From Pseudomonas multiresinivorans (GTDB taxonomy: Bacteria > Pseudomonadota > Gammaproteobacteria > Pseudomonadales > Pseudomonadaceae): a stretch of 64,000 nt of DNA. A program made the translations under genes and the position numbers. Where the stretch lies: the NCBI RefSeq assembly GCF_012971725.1, contig NZ_CP048833.1, positions 5,890,001 through 5,954,000 of the forward strand, read 5' to 3'. How positions within the stretch are numbered: position 1 is the stretch's first letter; the number at the start of each line of letters is the position of its first letter. Under the pieces are notes generated by a model. The model was not told the origin of the DNA. It did not search any database and worked only from the letters and a program-made list of their open reading frames with translations. Shown here one piece after another: positions 8,705 through 16,645 of this stretch.

Positions 8705-10069
8705 TTAGTGACTCTCCTCGGAGGAACCACAGAGCGCCGCGACGACCTTGTCCATCGCCGCGCTGCGGGAACCCTTGATCAGAATGGTGGTTGTCGAAGC
8801 TTCTTCGGCCAGGGCCTGGATCAGGCTGGCCTGATCGGCGAAGTGCCGGCCCGCGGAACCGAACGCCTGCACGGCGTGGCTCATCAGCGGCCCGACCGCA
8901 TACAGGGCGGTGACTTTGCCAATGGCATAGGTTCCCACTTCGCGGTGGGAAGATTCCGCCCAGGCACCCAGCTCGCCCATGTCCCCGAGGACCAGGACGG
9001 TCCGGCCGGAAAAGCCGGCGAGTATATCAATCGCCGCGCAGATTGAAGCCGGGTTGGCGTTGTAGCTGTCGTCGATCACACGCATGCCGTTCGTCGCCAG
9101 CTGAGCTACGGCGCGACCCTTGACCGGCTGCAGGTTCTGCAGCCCGGAAACGATCCCGACCAGCGGCACGCCAAGGGCGTGAGCGGCGGCGGCGGCGGCC
9201 AGCGCATTGGTGACGTTGTGCTCACCCAGCAGATTCAGCTGAACGGCAGCCTCGCCGGCCGGGCCCTGCAGGGTGAATCCCGGGCAACCACGGGCGTCAC
9301 GCTTGACGTCGCTGGCGTGGAAGTCGGCACGGGCATCGTGCAGGCCGAAACTGGAGACGCGACGGCCGTCAGCACGGGCCTGCCAGGTATCGAAGGCCTT
9401 GTCGTCACGATTGAGAATGGCGACCCCATCGGCCGCCAGGCCTTCGAGGATCTCGCCCTTGGCCAGGACGATCTTGTCCTGCCCGCCGAACTCGCCCACA
9501 TGGGCGGTGCCGGCGTTGGTGATGATGGCCACCTGCGGACGGGTCAGCGCGACGGTGTAGGCGATTTCGCCGACACGGTTGGCGCCCAGCTCGATGACTG
9601 CGCTCTGGTGCTCGGGGGCCAGCTGCAACAGGGTCAGCGGCGCGCCGAGATCATTGTTCAGGTTGCCGCGGGTCGCCAGGACGTCGCCCTGGGTCCGCAG
9701 GATGCTGGCGAGCATTTCCTTCACGGTGGTCTTGCCGCTGGAGCCGGTCACGGCAGCGACGCGGCCGGTGAAGGCAGCACGGTTCAGCGCGCCGAGCTGG
9801 CCCAGCGCGATGCGGGTGTCTTTCACGACCAGCTGCGACAGCGGCGCACCGGCGATTTCACGCTCGACCAGCGCAGCGACAGCGCCCTTGGCGGCGACAT
9901 CGGCCAGATAGTCGTGACCGTCGAAGCGCGGACCGGTCAGGGCGATGAACAGTTGGCCAGGCTCGATGGCGCGGCTGTCGGTGCTCACGGCAGCGAAAGT
10001 GACATCGGCACCGACCACACGGCCTTGCAGCGCGCCAGCGACTTCGTTGAGCGAAAGGGGCTTAAGCAC
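8705..10069 (-). CDS. murF: UDP-MurNAc-tripeptide--D-alanyl-D-alanine ligase
   Basis: Last cytoplasmic Mur ligase, adding D-Ala-D-Ala (from DdlB) to the UDP-tripeptide. 454 residues. ATP loop AVTGSSGKTTVKEML near residue 110, the substrate-lysine region GTAHVGEFGG, and the C-terminal domain with IDDSYNANPASICAAI and VLVLGDMGELG. The start MLKPLSLNEVAG overlaps the murE end by 8 bases. Confidence 0.97.
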   Translation of the reverse strand: MLKPLSLNEVAGALQGRVVGADVTFAAVSTDSRAIEPGQLFIALTGPRFDGHDYLADVAAKGAVAALVEREIAGAPLSQLVVKDTRIALGQLGALNRAAFTGRVAAVTGSSGKTTVKEMLASILRTQGDVLATRGNLNNDLGAPLTLLQLAPEHQSAVIELGANRVGEIAYTVALTRPQVAIITNAGTAHVGEFGGQDKIVLAKGEILEGLAADGVAILNRDDKAFDTWQARADGRRVSSFGLHDARADFHASDVKRDARGCPGFTLQGPAGEAAVQLNLLGEHNVTNALAAAAAAHALGVPLVGIVSGLQNLQPVKGRAVAQLATNGMRVIDDSYNANPASICAAIDILAGFSGRTVLVLGDMGELGAWAESSHREVGTYAIGKVTALYAVGPLMSHAVQAFGSAGRHFADQASLIQALAEEASTTTILIKGSRSAAMDKVVAALCGSSEESH

Positions 10070-11525
10070 GCTTCACCTCCCAGGCAGCCAGCGCCTTGGC
10101 GGCTTGATCAAGATCGGAGAACGGATGGCGTACGCCGTCGATCTCCTGGTAATCCTCGTGCCCCTTGCCGGCCAGCAGCACGACGTCATCGACGCCGGCA
10201 GAGGCAATCAGGCGAGCAATGGCCTCACCACGACCGGGGACGAACTCGACTGACTCGGGCTTAGCAAAACCGGCACGGATGTCGGCGATGATGGCTTCGC
10301 TCTGCTCGGTGCGCGGGTTGTCGTCGGTGACCAGAACGCGGTCGGCGTGCTGCTCGGCGATCTGCGCCATGATCGGGCGCTTGCCGCTGTCACGGTCGCC
10401 GCCGCAGCCGAACAGGCACAGCAACTGGCCATGTACATGCGGGCGCAGGGCCTGCAGGACTTTCTCCAGCGCATCCGGGGTGTGGGCATAGTCCACGACC
10501 ACCAGCGGTTTTTCGCCGCCGCCCAGGCGCTGCATGCGACCGATGGGCCCTTCCAGTTGCGGCAGCACCTTGAGCACGTCGCCCAGCGGATAGTCCAGGC
10601 CCAGCAGCGCGCCGACCACGGCCAGCAGGTTGCTCAGGTTGAATTTGCCCAGCAGGGAGCTGCGCAGCAAGCCTTCGCCCTGCGGGGTGACGATTTGCGC
10701 CTGCACGCCGGCATCGCTGAAGGTGGCTTCGCGGCAATAGATGTAGGCCGACGGGTCGTTCAGGCTGTAACCCATCAGGCGCGATTCGTGGGTCTCGGCG
10801 GCCAACTGGCGGCCGAAGTCGTCGTCCAGGTTGATTACCCGGCAACGCAGTCCCTGCCAGGCGAACAGCTTGGCCTTGGCGGCACCATAGGCTTCCATCG
10901 AACCGTGGTAGTCCAGGTGGTCGCGGGACAGATTGGTGAACACCGCCACGTCGAAGCCCAGCGCCGCGACGCGGCCCTGTTCCAGGCCATGGGACGACAC
11001 TTCCATGGCCACGGCCTTCGCGCCGGCCTGTTTCAGGCGCGCCAGGGTCGCCTGCACGGCAAGCGGGTCGGGCGTGGTGTGGCGGCCGCTTTCCAGCGAA
11101 CCATAGAAACCGGTGCCGAGGGTGCCGACAATACCGCAGCGTTCGCCCAACAGGTCGAGCGCCTGGGCCACCAGTTGGCTGACGCTGGTCTTGCCATTGG
11201 TGCCAGTCACGCCGACCAGCTCGACGGCGCGGCTCGGCTCGCCATAGAAGCGCCCGGCAATGGCGGACAGCTGCTTGGCCAGGCCCTTGATGGCGATCAT
11301 CGGCACGTCGCTGGGCGGCAGGTCGACAGCACCTTCTGCTTCGTAGGCAATCGCGGCAGCGCCCTGGGAGAGCGCGGCGGCAATGTGCGCGCGGCCATCC
11401 TGACGACCACCCGGCACGGCCAGGAACAGGTCGCCCGGCTTGACGGTGCGGCTGTCCAGGGTCAGCTCACGGATCAGCTCGCCGCTTTCGGCTTGCGGCA
11501 GCAGTTGATTCAGGCTCATAGGCAT
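10062..11525 (-). CDS. murE: UDP-MurNAc-L-alanyl-D-glutamate--2,6-diaminopimelate ligase
   Basis: Adds the third stem-peptide residue. 487 residues, start MPMSLNQLLPQAESGELI. ATP loop GVTGTNGKTSVSQLV near residue 107. The DNPR signature in VLVTDDNPRTEQ (C-terminal domain) is the hallmark of meso-diaminopimelate rather than lysine specificity, as expected for a Gram-negative. YCREATF, MGYSL and the HTPDALEKVL stretch match the family. One-base TGATG overlap with ftsI. Confidence 0.97.
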   Translation of the reverse strand: MPMSLNQLLPQAESGELIRELTLDSRTVKPGDLFLAVPGGRQDGRAHIAAALSQGAAAIAYEAEGAVDLPPSDVPMIAIKGLAKQLSAIAGRFYGEPSRAVELVGVTGTNGKTSVSQLVAQALDLLGERCGIVGTLGTGFYGSLESGRHTTPDPLAVQATLARLKQAGAKAVAMEVSSHGLEQGRVAALGFDVAVFTNLSRDHLDYHGSMEAYGAAKAKLFAWQGLRCRVINLDDDFGRQLAAETHESRLMGYSLNDPSAYIYCREATFSDAGVQAQIVTPQGEGLLRSSLLGKFNLSNLLAVVGALLGLDYPLGDVLKVLPQLEGPIGRMQRLGGGEKPLVVVDYAHTPDALEKVLQALRPHVHGQLLCLFGCGGDRDSGKRPIMAQIAEQHADRVLVTDDNPRTEQSEAIIADIRAGFAKPESVEFVPGRGEAIARLIASAGVDDVVLLAGKGHEDYQEIDGVRHPFSDLDQAAKALAAWEVKRA

Positions 11526-13273
11526 CAGCCACGCCCTCCTTTGGCAGCGGGCGCAGCTTCGGCTTGTTGCTGCGGGGTCGTTGGCAGGTTGTCTGGCGGC
11601 ACGTTCATCAGGCGCAACGTGCCGGACATCACCTTGCTGAACACCGGCGCGGAAACCAGGCCGCCGAAGTAACCGGCCTTGCTGGGTTCATCGATGACCA
11701 CCACGGCGACAAAGCGCGGGTTGTTCATCGGCGCGAAACCGGCAAACAGGGAACGGTAGGAGTTCTCGGCGTAGCCCTTGGTACCAGTGGCGGTCTTGCG
11801 CGCGGTGCCGGACTTGCCGGCCACGTGATAACCCGGAACCTGGGCGCGGTACACGCCGTTCGGCGCCTCGATCACCTGCTGCAGCATGCCCTGCATGGTT
11901 TTGGCGACCGGCTCGGGGATGACCTGGACGGCATCGGCCGGGCGATCGGCACGCACCATGGTCAGCGGCACGCTGCGGCCATTGTTGGCCAGCGCCGCAT
12001 AGGCATGGGCCAACTGGATGGCGGTTACCGACAGGCCATAGCCGTAGGACAGGGTCGCGGTCTCGGCCTTGCGCCACTCACGGTAGTTCGGCAGGTTGCC
12101 GACGCGCTCGCCAGGGAAGCCCAGGCCGGTGTCCTGCCCCAGGCCGACCTTCTGCATCACGCTGTAAATGGCTTCGCCGCCGATGTCGAAGGCGACCTTG
12201 CTCATGCCCACGTTACTGGAGCGGATCAGGATGCCGGTCAGGTCCAGCACCGGGCCTTCGGTACGGGAAACGTCGCGAATGGTGTAGCGGCCGATCTGCA
12301 GGGTGCCGGGGTAGACTTCGACCTTGTCGGTGGGTTTCCAGCGGCCGGTTTCCAGCGCCGCGCTCATGGAGAACGGCTTCATGGTCGAGCCAGGCTCGAA
12401 CACGTCGATCATCGCGCGGTTACGCATCATCGCCGGCTGCAGGTTGCGGCGGTTGTTCGGGTTGTAGGTCGGCTGGTTGGCCATGGCCAGCACTTCGCCG
12501 GTCTTCACGTCGAGGATCACCAGGCTGCCGGCCTTGGCCCCGTTCTCCACCAGCGCGTTACGCAGTTCGCGGTTGGCCAGGTACTGCAGACGCAGGTCGA
12601 TGGACAGCGCCAGGGTCTTGCCGGCCTTGGCATTGCGGGTGACCTGCACGTCACGGATCAGGTGGCCACGGCGATCCTTGAGGACCTGGCGCTTGCCCGG
12701 CACGCCGGCCAGCCAGCTGTCGAAGGCGAGCTCGACACCTTCACGACCACGGTCGTCGACGTCGGTGAAGCCCACGACTTGTGCAGCAACCTCGCCCGAT
12801 GGATAGAAACGGCGGAATTCCTCGACCGAATAGACGCCGGGGATGCGGTGCGCCTTCACCTGGGCCATCACCGCCTCGCCCTGCTCCGGCGTCAGGCCGC
12901 GGACCAGATAGATGAACTCCTTGTCGGAGTTCGCCTCCAGCCGCTCGGACAGCGCCGCCTTGGGCTGGCCGAGCGCATCGGCGAGGAAGTCCCACTTCTC
13001 GCGCTCGAGCACCAGTTCCTTGGGGTTGGCCCAGAGGGTGGCGACCGGCGTACTGACGGCCAGCGGCTCGCCATTGCGGTCGGTGATCAGGCCGCGGTGC
13101 GCGGGGATGGTGATGTGGCGCACGCTGCGCGCATCGCCCTGCCCCTTGAGGAAGTCATGGTCAATCACGTGCAGGTCGACGATCCGCCAGGCGATCGCCG
13201 CCACCATCGCCAGCAGCAGGGCAATGACGACGCGGAAGCGCCAGGGGTAGCGAGCGCCGGCCAAGTCTCTCAT
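11525..13273 (-). CDS. ftsI: Septal peptidoglycan transpeptidase PBP3
   Basis: Class B penicillin-binding protein that crosslinks septal peptidoglycan with FtsW; a beta-lactam target. 582 residues: short cytoplasmic tail, membrane anchor (about 13-31), pedestal domain, then the transpeptidase domain. The three active-site motifs are intact: STMK with nucleophile Ser296, SSN at 352-354 and KSG at 487-489. Its ATG overlaps the ftsL stop (ATGA). The C-terminal tail is Ala/Gln/Pro-rich and ends KGGRG. Confidence 0.97.
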   Translation of the reverse strand: MRDLAGARYPWRFRVVIALLLAMVAAIAWRIVDLHVIDHDFLKGQGDARSVRHITIPAHRGLITDRNGEPLAVSTPVATLWANPKELVLEREKWDFLADALGQPKAALSERLEANSDKEFIYLVRGLTPEQGEAVMAQVKAHRIPGVYSVEEFRRFYPSGEVAAQVVGFTDVDDRGREGVELAFDSWLAGVPGKRQVLKDRRGHLIRDVQVTRNAKAGKTLALSIDLRLQYLANRELRNALVENGAKAGSLVILDVKTGEVLAMANQPTYNPNNRRNLQPAMMRNRAMIDVFEPGSTMKPFSMSAALETGRWKPTDKVEVYPGTLQIGRYTIRDVSRTEGPVLDLTGILIRSSNVGMSKVAFDIGGEAIYSVMQKVGLGQDTGLGFPGERVGNLPNYREWRKAETATLSYGYGLSVTAIQLAHAYAALANNGRSVPLTMVRADRPADAVQVIPEPVAKTMQGMLQQVIEAPNGVYRAQVPGYHVAGKSGTARKTATGTKGYAENSYRSLFAGFAPMNNPRFVAVVVIDEPSKAGYFGGLVSAPVFSKVMSGTLRLMNVPPDNLPTTPQQQAEAAPAAKGGRG

Positions 13274-13563
13274 GGTGCCACCATGATGATTTCGGTCGGA
13301 TCGGGCACGCGCATCTTCAGCTGGTCGGTCGCCAGGCCTTCGATGCGGCTATGGGCCGTCCAGGTGCTCTGCTCGAGAATCAGGCGGCCGTACTCGGCCT
13401 GCGCCTTGTCGCGCACGTTGAGCTCGGTGTACAGCGAGTTGAGCAACTGACGATTCCAGTACGCGCTGTAGGAAACGGAGATAGCCGACAGCAGCACGCC
13501 GATGAACAGCAGCAGCATGAAGAAGCTGCCGGTGGGCAGGCGCTTGGAGAAGAGACGGCTCAT
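13270..13563 (-). CDS. ftsL: Cell division protein FtsL
   Basis: Small bitopic divisome protein of the FtsQLB subcomplex. 97 residues starting MSRLFSKRLPTGSF. It has a basic N-terminal tail, one membrane helix (about residues 13-33) and a periplasmic coiled-coil region (about 40-80). The frame is open upstream, but that part overlaps rsmH in another frame. The ATG at 13563 overlaps the rsmH stop as ATGA and the stop overlaps ftsI the same way. Size and position between rsmH and ftsI identify it; sequence alone is weakly conserved in this family. Confidence 0.94.
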   Translation of the reverse strand: MSRLFSKRLPTGSFFMLLLFIGVLLSAISVSYSAYWNRQLLNSLYTELNVRDKAQAEYGRLILEQSTWTAHSRIEGLATDQLKMRVPDPTEIIMVAP

Positions 13564-14513
13564 CTGAGCTTCTCCGCAATGCGCATGACCGCGCTGCGCG
13601 AGCGCGGGTTGGCCTTGAGCTCCGCCTCGGAGGCGTAGACTGGCTTGCCGATCAGCTTGAGGCGCGGATCGAACGGCTTGACCTGGATCGGCAGGTTGCG
13701 CGGCAGGTTGTCCGCTTCGCCTTTCACCTGCTTGCGCATGAACTGCTTGACGATGCGGTCTTCCAGCGAATGGAAGCTGATCACCACGAGACGACCGCCC
13801 ACGGCCAGGCCTTCCAGCGCGGCCTCGAGGCCACGCTCCAGATCGCCCAGCTCGTTGTTGATGAAGATACGCAGCCCCTGGAAGGCGCGGGTGGCAGGGT
13901 TCTTGCCCTTTTCCCAGGCAGGGTTGGCTTCGGTGATGACGGCAGCCAGGTCGGCGGTGCGCTCGAAAGGCTTCTCCGCACGACGCTGAACGATGGCGCG
14001 AGCCATGCGCTTGGCGAAACGCTCTTCGCCGTAATCCTTGAACACGCGGGCGATCTCGTCCTCCGCGGCACTGGCGATCCACTGCGCAGCGCTGATGCCC
14101 TGACCCGGGTTCATCCGCATATCCAGCGGGCCATCATTGAGGAAGCTGAAGCCGCGCTCAGGGTCATCCAGCTGCGGCGAAGACACGCCCAGGTCCAGCA
14201 GCACGCCGTTCACGCTGCCCTGCAGGCCGCGTGCGGAGAACTCTTCGCCCATCTCGGCGAAGGACCTTTGCACAATGACGAAGCGGCCGTCTTCGGCCGC
14301 CAGTGCTTTTCCCGTCGCGATGGCTTGCGGGTCCTTGTCGAACCCGAGCAGTTGACCGCCCGGGCCGAGCTTCCCGAGCAAGGCCCGGCTGTGCCCTCCC
14401 CTTCCGAAGGTTCCGTCCACATAGCGGCCGTCCTCCAGGGGGGCCAGCGCTTCGACGGCCTCCTCGAGTAGAACGGTGATGTGTTGGAAGGTACTGGTCA
14501 CAGGCAGGCTCAC
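13560..14513 (-). CDS. rsmH: 16S rRNA (cytosine1402-N4)-methyltransferase
   Basis: SAM-dependent enzyme methylating C1402 of 16S rRNA in the P site; RsmI, also in this window, makes the 2'-O-methyl mark on the same base. 317 residues. SAM-binding DGTFGRGGHSRALL near residue 30, LLDLGVSSPQLDDPERGFS, MRMNPGQ and VVISFHSLEDRIVKQFM are clear MraW-family blocks. Start MSLPVTSTFQHITVLL; the 4-base overlap with mraZ supports it. Confidence 0.97.
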   Translation of the reverse strand: MSLPVTSTFQHITVLLEEAVEALAPLEDGRYVDGTFGRGGHSRALLGKLGPGGQLLGFDKDPQAIATGKALAAEDGRFVIVQRSFAEMGEEFSARGLQGSVNGVLLDLGVSSPQLDDPERGFSFLNDGPLDMRMNPGQGISAAQWIASAAEDEIARVFKDYGEERFAKRMARAIVQRRAEKPFERTADLAAVITEANPAWEKGKNPATRAFQGLRIFINNELGDLERGLEAALEGLAVGGRLVVISFHSLEDRIVKQFMRKQVKGEADNLPRNLPIQVKPFDPRLKLIGKPVYASEAELKANPRSRSAVMRIAEKLR

Positions 14514-14965
14514 AGAATAAGGTCGCGCAACTCATCCGGCAGGCCGCCGGGCTCTTTGATGGCTGCGAGGTCGGCCTCGGCAACCGCATTCCACTTGTCT
14601 TCGTCCCACAGCTGGAACTTGTTCAGCTGGCCGACCAGCATCGCCTTCTTGTCCAGGCCGGCGTACTCGCGCAGGCGCGGCGGAACGAGAAAACGCCCGG
14701 CGCTATCGAGCTCCAGGTCAACGGCATTACCAATCAGCAAACGCTGCAGGCGCCGCGTTTCTTCACGCAGCGAGGGCAGCTCGCGCAGTTTGGCTTCGAT
14801 GAGTTCCCATTCAGGGAGGGGGTAGACGGTGAGGCAGGTGTCGACGGCATCGATGGTGACGATGAGCTGGCCATTGCAACGCGAAACGAGCTCGTCACGA
14901 TACCGACTCGGCATCGCGAGGCGCCCTTTGGCGTCGAGACTGATAGCGTTAGCTCCGCGAAACAC
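14510..14965 (-). CDS. mraZ: Transcriptional regulator MraZ
   Basis: AbrB/SpoVT-like DNA-binding protein that represses its own division-cluster promoter. 151 residues with two MraZ repeats; each has the DXXXR region (LDAKGRLAMPSRYRDEL at about residues 10-26 and LDSAGRFLVPPRLREYA around 88-104). It is the first gene of the cluster. Its promoter and a 10-bp-periodic repeat array lie just upstream (see 15007-15069), as expected for autoregulation. Confidence 0.96.
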   Translation of the reverse strand: MFRGANAISLDAKGRLAMPSRYRDELVSRCNGQLIVTIDAVDTCLTVYPLPEWELIEAKLRELPSLREETRRLQRLLIGNAVDLELDSAGRFLVPPRLREYAGLDKKAMLVGQLNKFQLWDEDKWNAVAEADLAAIKEPGGLPDELRDLIL

Positions 14966-15006
14966 GTCAGCGCTTCCCCTGTGGTTGGCTATCCATGCCT
15001 GTTGAT

Positions 15007-15041
15007 CCCACTTTTACCCACTTCATACCACTTCCGCACAC
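15007..15041 (-). promoter_or_regulatory. Candidate MraZ-binding repeat array
   Basis: Read on the minus strand this stretch contains three direct repeats spaced exactly 10 bases: GTGGT, GTGGG and GTGGG (15031-15027, 15021-15017, 15011-15007), with a degenerate fourth (GTGTG, 15041-15037). Known MraZ operators are TGGGN-type repeats with 10-bp periodicity upstream of mraZ. The array begins at the -10 element and spans the likely transcription start, a position suited to autorepression. The binding itself is inferred. Confidence 0.75.
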
Positions 15042-15069
15042 TATAGAAATCCGCACTCCCCACCGTCAA
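15040..15069 (-). promoter_or_regulatory. Sigma70-type promoter of the mraZ-fts-mur cluster
   Basis: Minus-strand -35 TTGACG (15069-15064), 18-base spacer, -10 TATAGT (15045-15040). It would give a leader of about 68 bases before the mraZ ATG. It is the best promoter match upstream of the 14-gene run. Confidence 0.7.
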
Positions 15070-15160
15070 GGTAAGCCGGAGGGGAAAAATCCTTACAGGA
15101 CCGAGATTTAGCGTGCTTTTGCGAGGTTCGGGGAGGGAATTTGACGCGCTAGAAAAGAGA

Positions 15161-15191
15161 AAAGCCCAGTGTTTTCAAAACACTGGGCTTT
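15161..15191 (-). terminator. Intrinsic terminator downstream of rnpB
   Basis: Perfect 15-base inverted repeat (15161-15175 with 15177-15191; core AAAGCCCAGTG/CACTGGGCTTT). On the minus strand it is followed by a T-rich run (TCTCTTTTCT). It lies about 80 bases past the mature rnpB 3' end and upstream of the mraZ promoter, so it probably insulates the division cluster from rnpB transcription. Confidence 0.75.
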
Positions 15192-15271
15192 CATACTTAA
15201 AGTGATTTCTTAAGTTCTGCACTTCTTCCGGTCAGCGACAAATGGTCATGTGGGAAGAAGTGGAGGAAAAG

Positions 15272-15629
15272 TGGTGAGAGTCGATCTGTAAGCCGGGTTC
15301 TGTCGAGGACAGCCATTCCTCTGGGACATACATCACTGCATGCCTCAAGCGATCTACCCGAACCCAACGCGGGCCGCGCCAATGGGTTCCTATTTGATCT
15401 TGCTCCGAGTGGGGTTTACCTAGCCACGAACTGTTGCCAGCCGTGCGGTGCGCTCTTACCGCACCTTTTCACCCTTACCGGCGCTTGCGCGCTTAGGCGG
15501 TTATTTTCTGTGGCACTTTCCGTAGACTCGCGCCTCCCAGGCGTTACCTGGCACTCTGCCCTGTGGAGCCCGGACTTTCCTCCACCCCGTGATGGAACAC
15601 CACGGAACAGCGACTGTCCAATCGACTCT
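15272..15629 (-). ncRNA. rnpB: RNase P catalytic RNA
   Basis: Type A RNase P RNA, the ribozyme maturing tRNA 5' ends with RnpA protein. On the minus strand the 5' end reads AGAGTCGATTGGACAGTCGC and the 3' end pairs with it (GATCGACTCTC), forming helix P1. Conserved GGAAAGTCCGGGCTCC (CR-I) and ACAGAAA...TAAGCCGGGTTCTG-type 3' elements are visible. Length is about 355 bases, typical. The exact 3' end is uncertain by a few bases. Antisense open frames through this region are rejected. Confidence 0.95.
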
Positions 15630-15669
15630 CAGTCCGCAAGATTAGCCGTTGACGACGCTCAGGACAAGC

Positions 15670-16518
15670 TCAAGCCTTGCCCTGACGCTCCAGCGCGATC
15701 TGATAGAGCTGGTTCTTGCGCGCCCCGGTTATCTCCGCGGCAAGCGCCGCCGCGCGCTTGACCGGCATCTCTGCCAGCAGCAGGTCGAGCACCCGCAGGG
15801 TCTGCGCATCGACCGCCTCATCGCCCTCGGGCGCAGGCTTGCCGGCCACCAGTAGCACGCACTCACCCCGCTGCTGATTGCTGTCGGACGCCACGAATTC
15901 ACGCAATTCGCCCAGCGGCAGCCCCTTGAGGGTCTCGAAGGTCTTGGTCAGTTCGCGGGCCAGCAGCGCCGGCCGTTCGTCGCCGAAGATCGCCGCCATA
16001 TCCTCGATACACTCCAGCACGCGGTGCGGCGCCTCGTAGAAGATCAGGGTGCGCGGTTCATCCACCAGCGCCTCCAGGCGCCCACGGCGACCGGCGGCCT
16101 TGGCCGGCAGGAAGCCTTCGAAGACGAAACGATCCGACGGCAGGCCCGCCGCGGAAAGTGCGGCAATCAGCGCGCAGGCTCCCGGCACCGGCACCACCGG
16201 GATGCCCGCTGCGCGCGCCTGGCGCACCAGGTGATAGCCCGGATCGGAGATCAGCGGCGTGCCCGCATCGGATATCAGCGCGACATCCTCGCCGGCCTGA
16301 AGCTTGGTAAGGAAGCGGCCGCCCTGCTCTCGCTCGTTGTGTTCGTGACAAGCCGCCAATGGCGTCTGGATGCCGAAGTGTTGCAGCAGGCGCACGGAGT
16401 GACGGGTGTCTTCGGCCGCGATCAGGGCCACGTCGGCCAGCACCTTCAGCGCCCGGGCGCTGATGTCGTCCAGGTTGCCAATGGGAGTGGCCACCACATA
16501 GAGAGTGCCTAGGGTCAC
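15670..16518 (-). CDS. rsmI: 16S rRNA (cytidine1402-2'-O)-methyltransferase (GTG start)
   Basis: Tetrapyrrole-methylase-fold SAM enzyme that 2'-O-methylates C1402, complementing RsmH. 282 residues from a GTG at 16518 (reads VTLGTLYVVATPIGNLDD). The family-defining GTLYVVATPIGNLDDIS sits at the very N terminus, so the longer open frame is unlikely to be used. AAEDTRHSVRLL, SDAGTPLISDPG and FEGFLPAKAAGRRGRL blocks are intact. Divergent from lpoA across 127 bases; a TACAAT -10-like hexamer lies at 16560-16555 without a clear -35. Confidence 0.93.
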   Translation of the reverse strand: MTLGTLYVVATPIGNLDDISARALKVLADVALIAAEDTRHSVRLLQHFGIQTPLAACHEHNEREQGGRFLTKLQAGEDVALISDAGTPLISDPGYHLVRQARAAGIPVVPVPGACALIAALSAAGLPSDRFVFEGFLPAKAAGRRGRLEALVDEPRTLIFYEAPHRVLECIEDMAAIFGDERPALLARELTKTFETLKGLPLGELREFVASDSNQQRGECVLLVAGKPAPEGDEAVDAQTLRVLDLLLAEMPVKRAAALAAEITGARKNQLYQIALERQGKA

Positions 16519-16645
16519 GCGGGAGAACCTCACCGGAAGTGTCGGAAAAGACGCATTGTATCCCGATTCCGGCAGCCGCCATCGCGTCACCCTCGCCGCT
16601 TGGGTACAATCGGCAGCTCTTTGAATGCGTCACGAGAAGCCCGAT

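Noticed and set aside
11564..13450. A 628-codon plus-strand open frame over ftsI
   Set aside because: Complement of ftsI in a GC-rich genome; composition is artefactual and no family resemblance is visible.
15510..15761. Small open frame crossing the rnpB 5' end
   Set aside because: It lies antisense to RNase P RNA, whose conserved helices explain the sequence.
16555..16608. Two TACAAT hexamers as divergent promoters for rsmI and lpoA
   Set aside because: Both are good -10 matches, but neither has a recognisable -35 at proper spacing, so I did not call them as promoters.
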